NCBI GenBank assembly: GCA_964564675.1
Contig: CAZMBI010000011.1
Coordinates: 6,967 to 70,966, forward strand
Origin: CAZMBI01 sp964564675
GTDB taxonomy: Bacteria; Pseudomonadota; Alphaproteobacteria; Rickettsiales; UBA3002
Direction: 5' to 3'
Length of the DNA stretch: 64,000 bases
The position numbers and the translations under genes were made by a program. Positions within the stretch are counted from its first letter, which is position 1, and each line of letters begins with the position of its first letter. Of the stretch, positions 1 to 8,529 are shown piece by piece. The notes beneath the pieces were generated by a model. It searched no databases. It saw only the letters and a list, made by a program, of their open reading frames with translations, and had not been told where the DNA came from.

Positions 1-2490
1 ATGCTGCCCTTGCCGGATGATAAACAACCGCGCATATTTAACATTACCCTGAACAATCAGCCGATTGCGAAATTCACCGTTGACGATCAAACGATTGCCG
101 AAGATCGCACACGCAACGCCTTTCGTGCATTGGCGGTGAGTGAAACGCGGATGCTAGCCCGAGAAATGACGCCTTATCAGCTCAGTACGCTGCCCTACCC
201 GCGGGATGAACTGGAAAAACTGGATGATAACGCCTTACCGGCCAGCGAGTTGCATACCCATCTGTCCGCACAACTGACCGGCGCCGAATGGTCGGATATT
301 ATTACAAACGCCAGCAAACCGGTGTTTTATCCGCTGGATATGCTGGGGCTGATCAAAGCGCAAACCGGCTCAAATTTTGACTTAATTGATTACGTTCATG
401 ACCAGGCAGTCACCCGTGACGTCTCATTTAAGCCGGCGGTTGATCTCAACCTGCCGCCGCTTGCCTCGGAACTGCCGATACAACCGGGTGACACCCACCA
501 ATGTGTTGATCTGCGGCAATTGGCGCGCAGCAAAGACCCGAACGCTCAGGCATTTTACAAACAGTTTATTGCCCAGTTGAGCATTCCGGTTGACAGCACA
601 ATCGGGCCGGAAGAAATGGACACCAAATTTTACCGCTTCCGCAACCCGCTGGAGAAAAACAAGGAACTGCAGGAAGCCAAAATTCTTAAAATCGCTGAAA
701 ACCACAGCAAAAAAGGCATTCAGTATGCCGAAATGTCGACCAGCGAGGTACTGAATCCTGACTGGCTGGCATCAGCTACCAAAGCGATTGTCAAAGCAAA
801 GGCGAGGTATCCGGATACGCATATCCGTTTATTGGCCGGCATTCACCGGTTTAAAGCGCCGGAGCTCATTGCTCAGGATATCGAAAAGGTCAAAGTCGCT
901 GCTCATAACCCGTATGTCGTCGGCGTGGATTTTATGGGTTACGAATCGAATAAACCCGAGAGCATCAACTGGGCGTTTCACGAAATGGCGCGCTGGGTGC
1001 GGCGGTCACGCGTTAAATACCGAGCCGGCGAAGATGCCCCCTTCACCGATGATTTTGTTATCCGTATTCATGCCGGCGAAACCAGCAAAAATGCCAACAA
1101 CGTACGCCATGCCATTGAACTGGCCGAGCAGTTTGGCGTAGATATCCGGGTGGGGCACTTAGTGCGCGGCGAAATTACGTCTGCGTTAAAACAAAAAGCC
1201 AAAAAGCACGATATCGTGATGGAATTTATACCGGATTCAAATATCGCACTGCAAAATGCGGATTACCCGCAGGATATCCCGATGAAACCGTGGGTCGAAA
1301 GCCAGTTCACCTGTGTGGTTAACAGCGATGGCGCCGGCGCCTATCAAACCGATCCCCTGCAACAGGCAAAAACCGCCGTTTATGCAGGGCTCACGGTCGA
1401 TCAGCTGCGGCATATGCGTCAAAAGGAAACCGCCTATGCGCAACAACGCATTGATTTTTTAAATGAAAAAGAAGCGGCATTTGTAGGAAAATTCTCGTCT
1501 TCTGCGGCCCCGTATGGCTCATCTTTTGATGAGGCGATGCTCAGTTTTACCAAGCATTTCGGCACAGAAATCGCGTACCTGAAACCCCGTCCCGACGCGC
1601 CAAGAAACGATCTGCCGCTGCCCCGCCGCTATCAGGGAAAGATGCCGATTTTATTAGCGGGTTCGTCCGGCACCAAATGGGATAACACACCGGAAAAAAC
1701 AAAAACACAAATTCGCCTTGCCGCCCGCATGATGACCAAACTGTTTGATCCGCACCATGTCTTTTTTTGTACCGGGCGGGTCAAGGACCGCGGCGTGGAA
1801 AAAGAGCTGGATCATGCGCTGGCCGCTGATGATGAAGAGCACTATAAAACCCGCAGCGGATTCGATATGGTAGCCACTTATGCCGGCGGCTATGAAAACC
1901 TGCCGATTGCCAGCGGCGTGAACTGGGTAAACAAAACCGTCGGCAGCCCCGAGCATGTGGCCGATAATGTGGTTGAATTTATGGAGCACAAAGGACGTCA
2001 GACCAGTCGTCACGACGGGGAGAAATCAGACGGTGTCAAAAGCTATGCATTATTCATCGGCGGCGGCGACTTCACGCGTGAATATATCGAGGAAACTTAT
2101 AAACGGGCGCTGCCTTTCGGCATGGTGTTGATCGACGACACACACCGGCGAAACGGCCGCAACCCCGGCGCAACGACGTTTGCGACCACTGACAAGGCGC
2201 GCTACATTCCCGAGTCCCATCACATCAAGCAAGAATCCCCCGATAAGCCGCTCGCCCAAACCATCGTGCAACATATGTTACAACATGTGGGTATCGAGCG
2301 GCTGCGCGATGAACATGATTATAAAAAAATAGCGCGCACTGATTCTGCAAAATTACTTAAAACCATCTATGAGGAAGCGGAAAAAGAAGAAATGAGAACC
2401 ACCAAAGATGAACGGAGCGCCAGAAGATCAGCAGCACTTGATAAATGGCGGAATGAGCCTCTCTCTAACGCTACCCCACCTGCGCGGTAA
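1..2490 (+). CDS. Adenosine-deaminase-like / SLOG-like fusion protein (5' end possibly outside window)
   Basis: The reading frame is open from the first base, so the true start may lie upstream; at least 829 residues. The N-terminal half looks like a metal-dependent adenosine/AMP deaminase: an HxH pair (H85, H87), a HAGE motif (H357, E360), a GH histidine (H386) and an SDG aspartate (D443), which match the zinc ligands and catalytic residues of that family. From about residue 548 a second domain begins with an LLAGSSGTKW strand-loop and continues to an IGGGDFTREYIEE segment near 686-698. That pattern is typical of Rossmann-like SLOG/LOG nucleotide-binding domains. The last 60 residues are charged and helical. 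It could deaminate a nucleoside or nucleotide and sense or cleave a related ligand; such fusions are known or suspected in nucleotide-based conflict systems. The substrate is unknown. The 3' end overlaps convergent mlaF by 20 bases. Confidence 0.6.
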   Translation: MLPLPDDKQPRIFNITLNNQPIAKFTVDDQTIAEDRTRNAFRALAVSETRMLAREMTPYQLSTLPYPRDELEKLDDNALPASELHTHLSAQLTGAEWSDIITNASKPVFYPLDMLGLIKAQTGSNFDLIDYVHDQAVTRDVSFKPAVDLNLPPLASELPIQPGDTHQCVDLRQLARSKDPNAQAFYKQFIAQLSIPVDSTIGPEEMDTKFYRFRNPLEKNKELQEAKILKIAENHSKKGIQYAEMSTSEVLNPDWLASATKAIVKAKARYPDTHIRLLAGIHRFKAPELIAQDIEKVKVAAHNPYVVGVDFMGYESNKPESINWAFHEMARWVRRSRVKYRAGEDAPFTDDFVIRIHAGETSKNANNVRHAIELAEQFGVDIRVGHLVRGEITSALKQKAKKHDIVMEFIPDSNIALQNADYPQDIPMKPWVESQFTCVVNSDGAGAYQTDPLQQAKTAVYAGLTVDQLRHMRQKETAYAQQRIDFLNEKEAAFVGKFSSSAAPYGSSFDEAMLSFTKHFGTEIAYLKPRPDAPRNDLPLPRRYQGKMPILLAGSSGTKWDNTPEKTKTQIRLAARMMTKLFDPHHVFFCTGRVKDRGVEKELDHALAADDEEHYKTRSGFDMVATYAGGYENLPIASGVNWVNKTVGSPEHVADNVVEFMEHKGRQTSRHDGEKSDGVKSYALFIGGGDFTREYIEETYKRALPFGMVLIDDTHRRNGRNPGATTFATTDKARYIPESHHIKQESPDKPLAQTIVQHMLQHVGIERLRDEHDYKKIARTDSAKLLKTIYEEAEKEEMRTTKDERSARRSAALDKWRNEPLSNATPPAR

Positions 2491-3241
2491 TCGGCCCATC
2501 GGCGCGTCCGTGCACAAACTGGTCGACATACGCATTCCCGCTGTCGTCAATCTTATCCACCGGTCCGTCCCAGATGATTTTGCCTTCGTAAATCATCGCC
2601 ACGCGGGTGGCGATCTTGCGCACGCTGACCATATCATGCGTGATGCTCATGGTGGTCAGCTTCTGCTCGCGCGTGCAGGCGATAATCAGATCATTGATCA
2701 CATCGGCCATAATCGGATCGAGCCCGGTGGTGGGCTCATCGAAAAAGATAATGCTCGGATCGCCGGCGATGGCGCGCGCCAGACCGACGCGTTTTTGCAT
2801 GCCGCCGGAAAGCTCGGAAGGCATCAACTCGGCCACATCGGCTTTCAGGCCGACCTGCTTCAGTTTTTCCACCGCCAGCTGGCGGGCATCGGCTTTCGTC
2901 AGCGCGTCTTCACCCTGCATGCGGGCAAATGCGATATTCTCCCAGACCGACAGGCTGTCAAACAGCGCGCCACCTTGAAACAACATGCCGAACCGCCGCA
3001 TCAGCTCAAAGCGCCGGCGCCCGTTCAGGCGGGTCACATCCTGGCCGTCCACCTCGATCAGGCCGCGATCGGGCACCACCAGGCCGAGCACGGACTTGAT
3101 CGTCACCGACTTGCCCGATCCCGAGCCGCCGATAATCACCACCGACTCGCCCTGCGCCACATCAAGCGTCACGCCGCGCAACACCTGCTTCGGGCCGAAC
3201 GATTTACAGACGTCTTTCATCCGGATCACGGGCGTTGTCAT
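2471..3241 (-). CDS. mlaF: MlaF-type ABC transporter ATPase
   Basis: ATP-binding subunit of the Mla-type transporter, which moves phospholipids between the outer and inner membranes. The 256-residue protein has a Walker A GGSGSGKS at 38-45, an LSGGMQKRVGLARA signature and a Walker B ending FFDEPTTGLDP. These are the hallmarks of this family and the length is normal. The start at 3241 is supported by an AAGGAGG Shine-Dalgarno just upstream. It follows mlaE in the same direction, so the two are likely co-transcribed. No mlaD substrate-binding gene is present in this window, and the downstream side is occupied by the convergent fusion gene. Confidence 0.9.
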   Translation of the reverse strand: MTTPVIRMKDVCKSFGPKQVLRGVTLDVAQGESVVIIGGSGSGKSVTIKSVLGLVVPDRGLIEVDGQDVTRLNGRRRFELMRRFGMLFQGGALFDSLSVWENIAFARMQGEDALTKADARQLAVEKLKQVGLKADVAELMPSELSGGMQKRVGLARAIAGDPSIIFFDEPTTGLDPIMADVINDLIIACTREQKLTTMSITHDMVSVRKIATRVAMIYEGKIIWDGPVDKIDDSGNAYVDQFVHGRADGPITAQVG

Positions 3242-3255
3242 ATCCCCTCCTTCAT

Positions 3256-3272
3256 CTCTCCCACTGGGAGAG
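3256..3272. repeat. Small perfect hairpin between mlaE and mlaF
   Basis: CTCTCCC and GGGAGAG form a 7 bp perfect stem with a 3-base loop in the 48-base gap between mlaE and mlaF. It belongs to the CCCTCTCC/GGAGAGGG type seen again near 12453-12479 and inside miaA and serB. Confidence 0.6.
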
Positions 3273-3289
3273 GCAATATAATCCCCTCA

Positions 3290-4063
3290 TCATATCGCAA
3301 AAAACAGTTCGGTCAGCAGATAGTTAAACAGCAAAATCAGGATAGAGGCCGAGACCACCGCATTGGTCGTCGCCTTGCCCACGCCCTGCGCGCCGCCGCG
3401 CGAATGATAACCGTGATAACATCCCATCAGCGCGATGATGAAACCAAAGACACTGGCTTTCACCAGTCCGGAAATGACGTCTTCAAGCTCCAGATACGAC
3501 CAGGTGGTGTTCAGATACGGCCACGGCGCAAAACCCAGCTTTTGAATGCTCACGATATAGCCGCCGAACACGCCGATGATATCGGCCACCAGCACCAGAC
3601 ACGGCAACATGATCGCACCCGCCAGCAGGCGCGGAAACACCAGATATTTAAACGGGTTGGTCGACAGCGTCACTAGTGCGTCAATCTGCTCGGTGACACG
3701 CATGGTGCCAATTTCCGCGGCAAACGCCGCGCCGATGCGTCCGGCCACCATCAGCCCGGCCAGCACCGGCCCCAGCTCGCGCGTGATCGACAGCACCACG
3801 ACAATGGCGATGGAGCTTTCGGCGGAAAAGCGGGCAAAGCCGGTAAAGCTCTGCAGCGCCAGCACGCCGCCGGTAAAAATCGCGGTCAGGCCAATAACGG
3901 GCAGGGAAAAATAGCCAATTTCCAGCATCATCCGCCCGACCTGGCGCGGGTAGTACGGCGGGCGGCACGCCGCTGCCAGGCCATGGCCGGTAAACAGCGC
4001 CAGCCGACCGACGGCGGCAAGAAAAGCCATAAACACACGACCGATGGCGGCGATGGGATTCAT
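3290..4063 (-). CDS. mlaE: MlaE-type ABC transporter permease
   Basis: Membrane subunit of the Mla phospholipid transporter. The 257-residue protein has several hydrophobic segments and the family's conserved core around LGPVLAGLMVAGRIGAAFAA followed by the EIGTMRVTEQIDAL signature, where a conserved Glu contacts the ATPase. Length is normal for the family. It lies 30 bases downstream of alr and 48 bases upstream of mlaF on the same strand, so it is probably in a minus-strand unit with hslV-hslU-alr-mlaE-mlaF. Confidence 0.9.
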   Translation of the reverse strand: MNPIAAIGRVFMAFLAAVGRLALFTGHGLAAACRPPYYPRQVGRMMLEIGYFSLPVIGLTAIFTGGVLALQSFTGFARFSAESSIAIVVVLSITRELGPVLAGLMVAGRIGAAFAAEIGTMRVTEQIDALVTLSTNPFKYLVFPRLLAGAIMLPCLVLVADIIGVFGGYIVSIQKLGFAPWPYLNTTWSYLELEDVISGLVKASVFGFIIALMGCYHGYHSRGGAQGVGKATTNAVVSASILILLFNYLLTELFFAI

Positions 4064-4093
4064 GCGCTTACTCCGGAACCCGCAATGCGTAAC

Positions 4094-5179
4094 TTACCTG
4101 ACATATTCTCTTCTCACCCTCTGCCCGAGCCGGGAAAACACTTCATAGCCGATGGTCTCGGCCATGGCGGCGATATCGTCCACCGTCTGCTGCGGGCCCA
4201 GCACCGTGATGCGCCCGGCCTGCTCAAGCACCTGCTCGGGCACGTCGCTGACATCGAAGCTCAGCATATCCATCGTCACCCGGCCGAGAAGCGGCACGGC
4301 ATAGTTGTCCACAAAGCCCTGCAGCTTACCGGTTAGCGTGCGGAACACGCCGTCGGCATAGCCCAGCGCCACGGTGGCGATACGCGTGCCTTCCGGGCGC
4401 GTGTGGATTGCACCGTAGCCAATGGTCTGCTTCCTGTCCAGCGTGCGTACCTGTAGAATCGGCGCCGACAACTCGGCCACTTGGTGCATGGGATTGGGCC
4501 GCGCGGCATTGGGCGTAATGCCATAAAGCGAACAGCCCGGCCGCGCCAGATCGCAATGAAACGAGCGATCAAGAAAAATACCCGATGAATTGACAAAGCT
4601 GGTCGGCAGCCCGGCAAAGCGGTCTCTGGCCTCAGCAAACAGCTGTTTCTGCTCGGCGTTTACCGCATGATCGGGATCCGAGGCGCACGCCAGATGCGAC
4701 ATCAGCGCGCTGACCCGGCATTCGGCAACCAGATCCGGCTCCTCCGCCACGGCGTGCCATTCATGCCGTGTCAGCCCCAGCCGCGCCATGGCGGTATCGA
4801 CATGCAGGATCGACGCCGCCTCCGGATGTTGCGCGCCGATTGGCCGCCAGCGCCTGATCTGCGCCGGCGAATTGAGCACCGGGATTAAACGGTGATTGAC
4901 AAAGGCCAGCTCTTCGCCCTCACCGACACCATGAAACACGGCGATTTTGCGTTCCGGCAGTACGCGCCGCAGCTGAATTCCCTCCGCCAGCGTGGCCACG
5001 AAAAAGGTCTGGCAGCCGGCTTGCGCCAGCGCCGGGGCGACTGCCTCCACCCCTAGCCCATAGGCATTGGCTTTGACCACCGCCGCGCATTCGGCGCCGT
5101 GGAACTGCTCGCGCAGCAGGTGATAGTTGGCGGTAATAGCCGAGAGATCAACGGTGAGAGTGGGCGCGGTAAAAGCCAT
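4094..5179 (-). CDS. alr: Alanine racemase
   Basis: PLP enzyme that interconverts L- and D-alanine and supplies D-Ala for peptidoglycan. The 361-residue protein carries the PLP lysine in VVKANAYGLG (K36) and the second catalytic tyrosine region IGYGAIHTRPEGT. A C-terminal beta domain ends GYEVFSRLGQRVRREY. Length is typical. The gap to upstream hslU is filled by a repetitive palindromic element and shows no Shine-Dalgarno in front of the ATG, so translation may be coupled or weak. Confidence 0.92.
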   Translation of the reverse strand: MAFTAPTLTVDLSAITANYHLLREQFHGAECAAVVKANAYGLGVEAVAPALAQAGCQTFFVATLAEGIQLRRVLPERKIAVFHGVGEGEELAFVNHRLIPVLNSPAQIRRWRPIGAQHPEAASILHVDTAMARLGLTRHEWHAVAEEPDLVAECRVSALMSHLACASDPDHAVNAEQKQLFAEARDRFAGLPTSFVNSSGIFLDRSFHCDLARPGCSLYGITPNAARPNPMHQVAELSAPILQVRTLDRKQTIGYGAIHTRPEGTRIATVALGYADGVFRTLTGKLQGFVDNYAVPLLGRVTMDMLSFDVSDVPEQVLEQAGRITVLGPQQTVDDIAAMAETIGYEVFSRLGQRVRREYVR

Positions 5180-5182
5180 AAG

Positions 5183-5254
5183 AGGTAGCAGATAGCACTT
5201 AGCCGCTCATAAGAAAACTCTTTTTGCAAAAGGCTAGCGACTAACGGCTGGCGG
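5183..5254. repeat. Word-repeat palindromic element between hslU and alr
   Basis: The element fills the gap between the hslU TAG stop and the alr start. It has facing arms with TAGCCGC near one end and GCGGCTA at the other, and words such as CTAGCGACTAACGGCT. The same words (CGTTAGCCGCTAGC) occur just after the mreB stop at 47142. It leaves alr without a visible ribosome binding site. Confidence 0.65.
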
Positions 5255-6577
5255 CTACAAAATAAATTTCTCCAGATTCCCCGGTTTGGCCATATCGCCG
5301 ATATGCGCGTTGACATAATCGGCGGTGACTTCCACCGTGGTGTCGGACTGATCGGAGGCATGGAAGCTGACCTCCTCCAGTAGTTTCTCCATGATGGTAT
5401 GCAGCCGGCGGGCGCCGATATTCTCGACTTCGGCATTAAAGCGGATGGCAAGCTTGGCCAGCTCATCAAGCCCCTCATCGGTAAAGGTAACGGTCACGTT
5501 TTCGGTTGCCATCAACGCTTTGTACTGTTTGGTCAGGCTGGCTTCCGGTTCGGTCAGGATGCGCAGCATATCGGCCTCGGTCAGCGGTTTGAGCTCGACG
5601 CGTATCGGCAGACGTCCCTGCAGTTCGGGCAACAGATCCGAGGGTTTGGCCATATGAAACGCGCCGGAGGCGATAAACAGGATGTGATCAGTTTTAATCG
5701 AACCGTATTTGGTGGCCACCACCGTACCTTCCAGCAGGGGCAGCAAATCGCGCTGCACGCCTTCGCGGCTGACCTCGCCGCCACGCGCATCCTGACGAGC
5801 GGAGACTTTGTCGATCTCGTCCAGAAACACGATACCGTGATTTTCCACCAGCCAGATCGACTGTTTGACGATGCGATCTTCGTCTACCAGCTTATCGGAT
5901 TCCTCGCGCACCAGCACATCATGGCTTTCGCTGACCGTCATGCGCTTGGCTTTGGTGCGCCCGCCCATTGCCTTGCCGAGCATATCATTGAGGTTAAGCA
6001 CCCCCATCTGCCCGCCGGGCATGCCGGGAATATCGAAACTGGAAAACCCGGTATTATCCGCATCGGATACCTCGACTTCGATTTCCTTGTCATCAAGATC
6101 GCCGCTGCGCAGCTTTTCACGGAATTTGTTGCGCGTGTCGATGCTGGCCGTCTCGCCCACGAGCGCATCAAGCACGCGTTCTTCGGCTTCCATCTCGGCT
6201 TTGGTTCGCACTTCCTCACGCATGTCCTCACGCACCATCGACAGCGCGATTTCCATCAGATCGCGCACGATCGATTCAACATCGCGCCCGACATAACCGA
6301 CCTCGGTAAATTTGGTGGCCTCCACCTTGATAAAGGGCGCTTTGGCAAGCTTGGCCAGCCGCCGCGCAATCTCGGTTTTCCCGCAGCCGGTGGGCCCGAT
6401 CATCAAAATGTTTTTGGGCACGATTTCATCCTGCAGGCTGCCTTCCACCTGCTGGCGACGCCACCGGTTGCGCAGTGAGATGGCCACCGCCCGTTTGGCA
6501 TCTGCCTGACCGACTATATGGCGGTCCAGCTCATTGACGATTTCGCGCGGGGTGAGTTCGGTCATATCAATTGTCAT
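5255..6577 (-). CDS. hslU: HslU ATPase (ATP-dependent unfoldase of HslVU)
   Basis: AAA+ unfoldase that feeds proteins to the HslV peptidase. The 440-residue protein starts MTIDMTELTPREIVNELDRH and has Walker A GPTGCGKT, Walker B IVFLDEIDKV and a C-terminus ending EKFIL, which resembles the tail that docks into HslV. The family start usually lies three residues before TPREIV, so an ATG at 6565 is a good alternative; neither start has a clear Shine-Dalgarno. With the 6577 start it overlaps the upstream DUF1176-like gene by 11 bases. The stop codon is TAG directly adjoining a palindromic element. Confidence 0.95.
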   Translation of the reverse strand: MTIDMTELTPREIVNELDRHIVGQADAKRAVAISLRNRWRRQQVEGSLQDEIVPKNILMIGPTGCGKTEIARRLAKLAKAPFIKVEATKFTEVGYVGRDVESIVRDLMEIALSMVREDMREEVRTKAEMEAEERVLDALVGETASIDTRNKFREKLRSGDLDDKEIEVEVSDADNTGFSSFDIPGMPGGQMGVLNLNDMLGKAMGGRTKAKRMTVSESHDVLVREESDKLVDEDRIVKQSIWLVENHGIVFLDEIDKVSARQDARGGEVSREGVQRDLLPLLEGTVVATKYGSIKTDHILFIASGAFHMAKPSDLLPELQGRLPIRVELKPLTEADMLRILTEPEASLTKQYKALMATENVTVTFTDEGLDELAKLAIRFNAEVENIGARRLHTIMEKLLEEVSFHASDQSDTTVEVTADYVNAHIGDMAKPGNLEKFIL

Positions 6578-7124
6578 TGTCAGCTTCGTAAATCAGGGTT
6601 TCCTCAGTGGTTTCAAACACATTGCCGTCACACACGGGCTTATGCCAGTAAGCGCGCATATAGGCGCCGTCGGCCAGGATGCTATATTCGCCGGCCACGC
6701 CGCAATCTCCCGGCCCGCGCGCTTTATGATAGGTACGCAGGGTGGCGGTATTCTGGTTAAAGCGCGGCCTTGGAATATAAGGCGAAGCGTGCCAGCCATT
6801 AATTGTCATCACCGACACATAAAGCGGCACCCAGCGGCCGTTTTCATTGGCGATAAAGCCGATTGCGCCGGAATTATACGCCGCCTCATAGCACGGCAGC
6901 AGCACCAGCCGCGCCTGTTCGTTCAGCCGGTAGGTCGAGCGCGAGACGTTGGGCGCAGCAATCAGATCTTCGCAGAATTGGGTATAAAGCTGGCTTGCCA
7001 GCGGTGGCAGCGGGTCCGGTTGGGCTGTCTGGTTGTTCGCATCGGCAGCTGGGGCCTGCCCGGCCCAGGCCGGCGCCCCGATCAAGCAGGCCAATGCGAT
7101 GAATCCGGCCACCTGTTTGTTCAT
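6567..7124 (-). CDS. DUF1176-like exported protein
   Basis: A 185-residue protein with a clear signal peptide (MNKQVAGFIALACLIGAPAWA, cleavage probably after AWA). The mature part has the pattern of DUF1176: a LNEQARLVLLPCYEAAYN segment, then KARGPGDCGVAGEY and a further Cys near the end (PVCDG). The four or so cysteines suggest disulfides in the periplasm. Function is not known. Its ATG overlaps the hslV stop in an ATGA junction and its end overlaps hslU, so it sits tightly between the two subunits of HslVU. That position is unusual and suggests co-expression under stress. The start at 7124 is chosen for the signal peptide. Confidence 0.7.
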   Translation of the reverse strand: MNKQVAGFIALACLIGAPAWAGQAPAADANNQTAQPDPLPPLASQLYTQFCEDLIAAPNVSRSTYRLNEQARLVLLPCYEAAYNSGAIGFIANENGRWVPLYVSVMTINGWHASPYIPRPRFNQNTATLRTYHKARGPGDCGVAGEYSILADGAYMRAYWHKPVCDGNVFETTEETLIYEADNDN

Positions 7125-7687
7125 GCCGCATCCCTTTCGCTGGCGATGGTCTGCACCGTCAATTGCTCGTTGGTAAACACGCAAATCTCGGCGGCGATTT
7201 TCATCGCCCGGCGGGCGAGCGTTTCCGCATCCATCTCGCTGTCTATCATAGCGCGCGCGGCGGCCAGCGCATAATTGCCGCCGGAGCCGATGCCGATCAG
7301 CCCGTCTTCGGGCTCCAGCACATCGCCGTTACCGGTTAACAGCAGCGAGGTTTGACTGTCCACCACCGCCATCATCGCCTCCAGCCGGCGCAAATAGCGG
7401 TCAGTGCGCCAGTCCTTGGCCAGCTCGACACAGGCGCGGGTCAGCTGGCCCGGATGTTTTTCCAGCTTGCCTTCCAGGCGCTCAAACAGCGTGAAGGCAT
7501 CGGCGGTGGCGCCGGCGAACCCGGCCAGAATCGAGCCGTCACCGATTGTGCGCACTTTTTTGGCGCTGGCCTTGATAATGGAATTGCCGATACTGACCTG
7601 CCCGTCCCCGGCAATCACCACCTGATCGCCTTTGCGCACCGACAATATCGTGGTACCGTACCAGGTGTGTTCGGACGTATGCTGCAT
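7121..7687 (-). CDS. hslV: HslV peptidase with N-terminal propeptide
   Basis: Threonine peptidase subunit of HslVU. The core starts TTILSVRKGDQVVIAGDGQV, where the first Thr is the expected nucleophile, and GSGGNYALAAARA follows later. The nucleophile is not next to the initiator Met: MQHTSEHTWYG precedes it if the start is at 7687. A short propeptide ending in Gly before TT is also known from other alphaproteobacteria such as Rickettsia, and must be removed for activity. Upstream in-frame starts at 7744 and 7759 would lengthen the propeptide; 7687 is preferred because a heat-shock-like promoter lies immediately upstream. The stop overlaps the next gene by four bases. Confidence 0.9.
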   Translation of the reverse strand: MQHTSEHTWYGTTILSVRKGDQVVIAGDGQVSIGNSIIKASAKKVRTIGDGSILAGFAGATADAFTLFERLEGKLEKHPGQLTRACVELAKDWRTDRYLRRLEAMMAVVDSQTSLLLTGNGDVLEPEDGLIGIGSGGNYALAAARAMIDSEMDAETLARRAMKIAAEICVFTNEQLTVQTIASERDAA

Positions 7688-7693
7688 GAGCAG

Positions 7694-7723
7694 AAATGTG
7701 AGGGAATTTTTCTCGATTTCAAG
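7694..7723 (-). promoter_or_regulatory. Possible heat-shock (RpoH-type) promoter for hslV
   Basis: On the minus strand CTTGAAA (7717-7723) is followed after about 16 bases by CCCTCACATTT (7694-7704). This resembles RpoH promoters (CTTGAAA ... CCxxATxT). A start site about 7 bases downstream of the -10 would fall at the ATG at 7687, giving an mRNA with almost no leader. Inference from motif and spacing only. Confidence 0.4.
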
Positions 7724-7865
7724 AGATTTGTGTTTATTTGTCATCCCCCGGCCCGGCATGGCCGCAAGCCCCGGCTGTTACGCGCGAAATGGCAGAGCAA
7801 GCGAGGGATATGTTGACAGGATCGGATTATTATAGTGACTAATGAAATGAATCAGAGTGAGAGCC

Positions 7866-8453
7866 ATGCGTACCGCCACCGTTGAACGTAACACAAAAGA
7901 AACGCAGATTACCGCCGCGGTGAACCTTGACGGCACCGGGCAGTATGACATAGCCACCGGCATCGGTTTCTTGGATCACATGCTCGAGCAGCTCGCGCGT
8001 CACAGCCTGATCGATCTCACCGTCAATGCGCAGGGGGATCTGCATATCGATTATCATCACACCACGGAGGATACCGGCATTGCCATTGGCCAGGCTGTAG
8101 CCGAGGCGCTCGGCGATAAAAAAGGCATCGTGCGCTATGCCGACGCGCACTCGCCGATGGATGAAACCCTGACCCGCGTGGCAATCGACCTATCGGGACG
8201 GCCTTACACGGTGTGGAAGGTGGAGTTCACCAGACCCAAGCTCGGCGAGATGGATACGGAACTTTTCCGCGAGTGGTTCGTGGCGTTTGCCACCGCCGCC
8301 GGGGCCACCTTGCATGTGGAAAATTTATACGGCGTCAATAACCACCATATTGTCGAATCATGTTATAAGGGGCTGGCGCGGGTTTTACGCGCCGCAACCG
8401 CGATCGACCCGCGCCGGCCCGACGCGGTGCCCAGCACCAAGGGCGCACTGTAA
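7866..8453 (+). CDS. hisB: Imidazoleglycerol-phosphate dehydratase
   Basis: Sixth step of histidine synthesis: dehydration of imidazole glycerol phosphate to imidazole acetol phosphate. The 195-residue single-domain form begins MRTATVERNTKETQI and has the metal-binding repeats FLDHMLEQLARHS and DYHHTTEDTGIA, and later NNHHIVESCYKGLARVLR. An ATG nine bases upstream is in frame, but homologues normally begin at the one chosen. It opens a plus-strand his cluster. Confidence 0.94.
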   Translation: MRTATVERNTKETQITAAVNLDGTGQYDIATGIGFLDHMLEQLARHSLIDLTVNAQGDLHIDYHHTTEDTGIAIGQAVAEALGDKKGIVRYADAHSPMDETLTRVAIDLSGRPYTVWKVEFTRPKLGEMDTELFREWFVAFATAAGATLHVENLYGVNNHHIVESCYKGLARVLRAATAIDPRRPDAVPSTKGAL

Positions 8454-8529
8454 GGCAGTCGCTTTTTGCTTGTCGGTTAGCCGGTTATTCCCTAAAACCT
8501 GTTTGCAAAATGAAACCAGTTTTCGAAAT

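Noticed and set aside
2408..3676. 422-residue plus-strand open frame opposite mlaF and mlaE
   Set aside because: It lies antisense to two well-supported genes, is full of His and Arg as expected of a GC-rich shadow frame, and has no family match by eye.
7813..7841. TTGACA at 7813-7818 as a hisB promoter
   Set aside because: The -35 is perfect, but no acceptable -10 lies 16 to 18 bases away; TATAGT is only 12 bases downstream.
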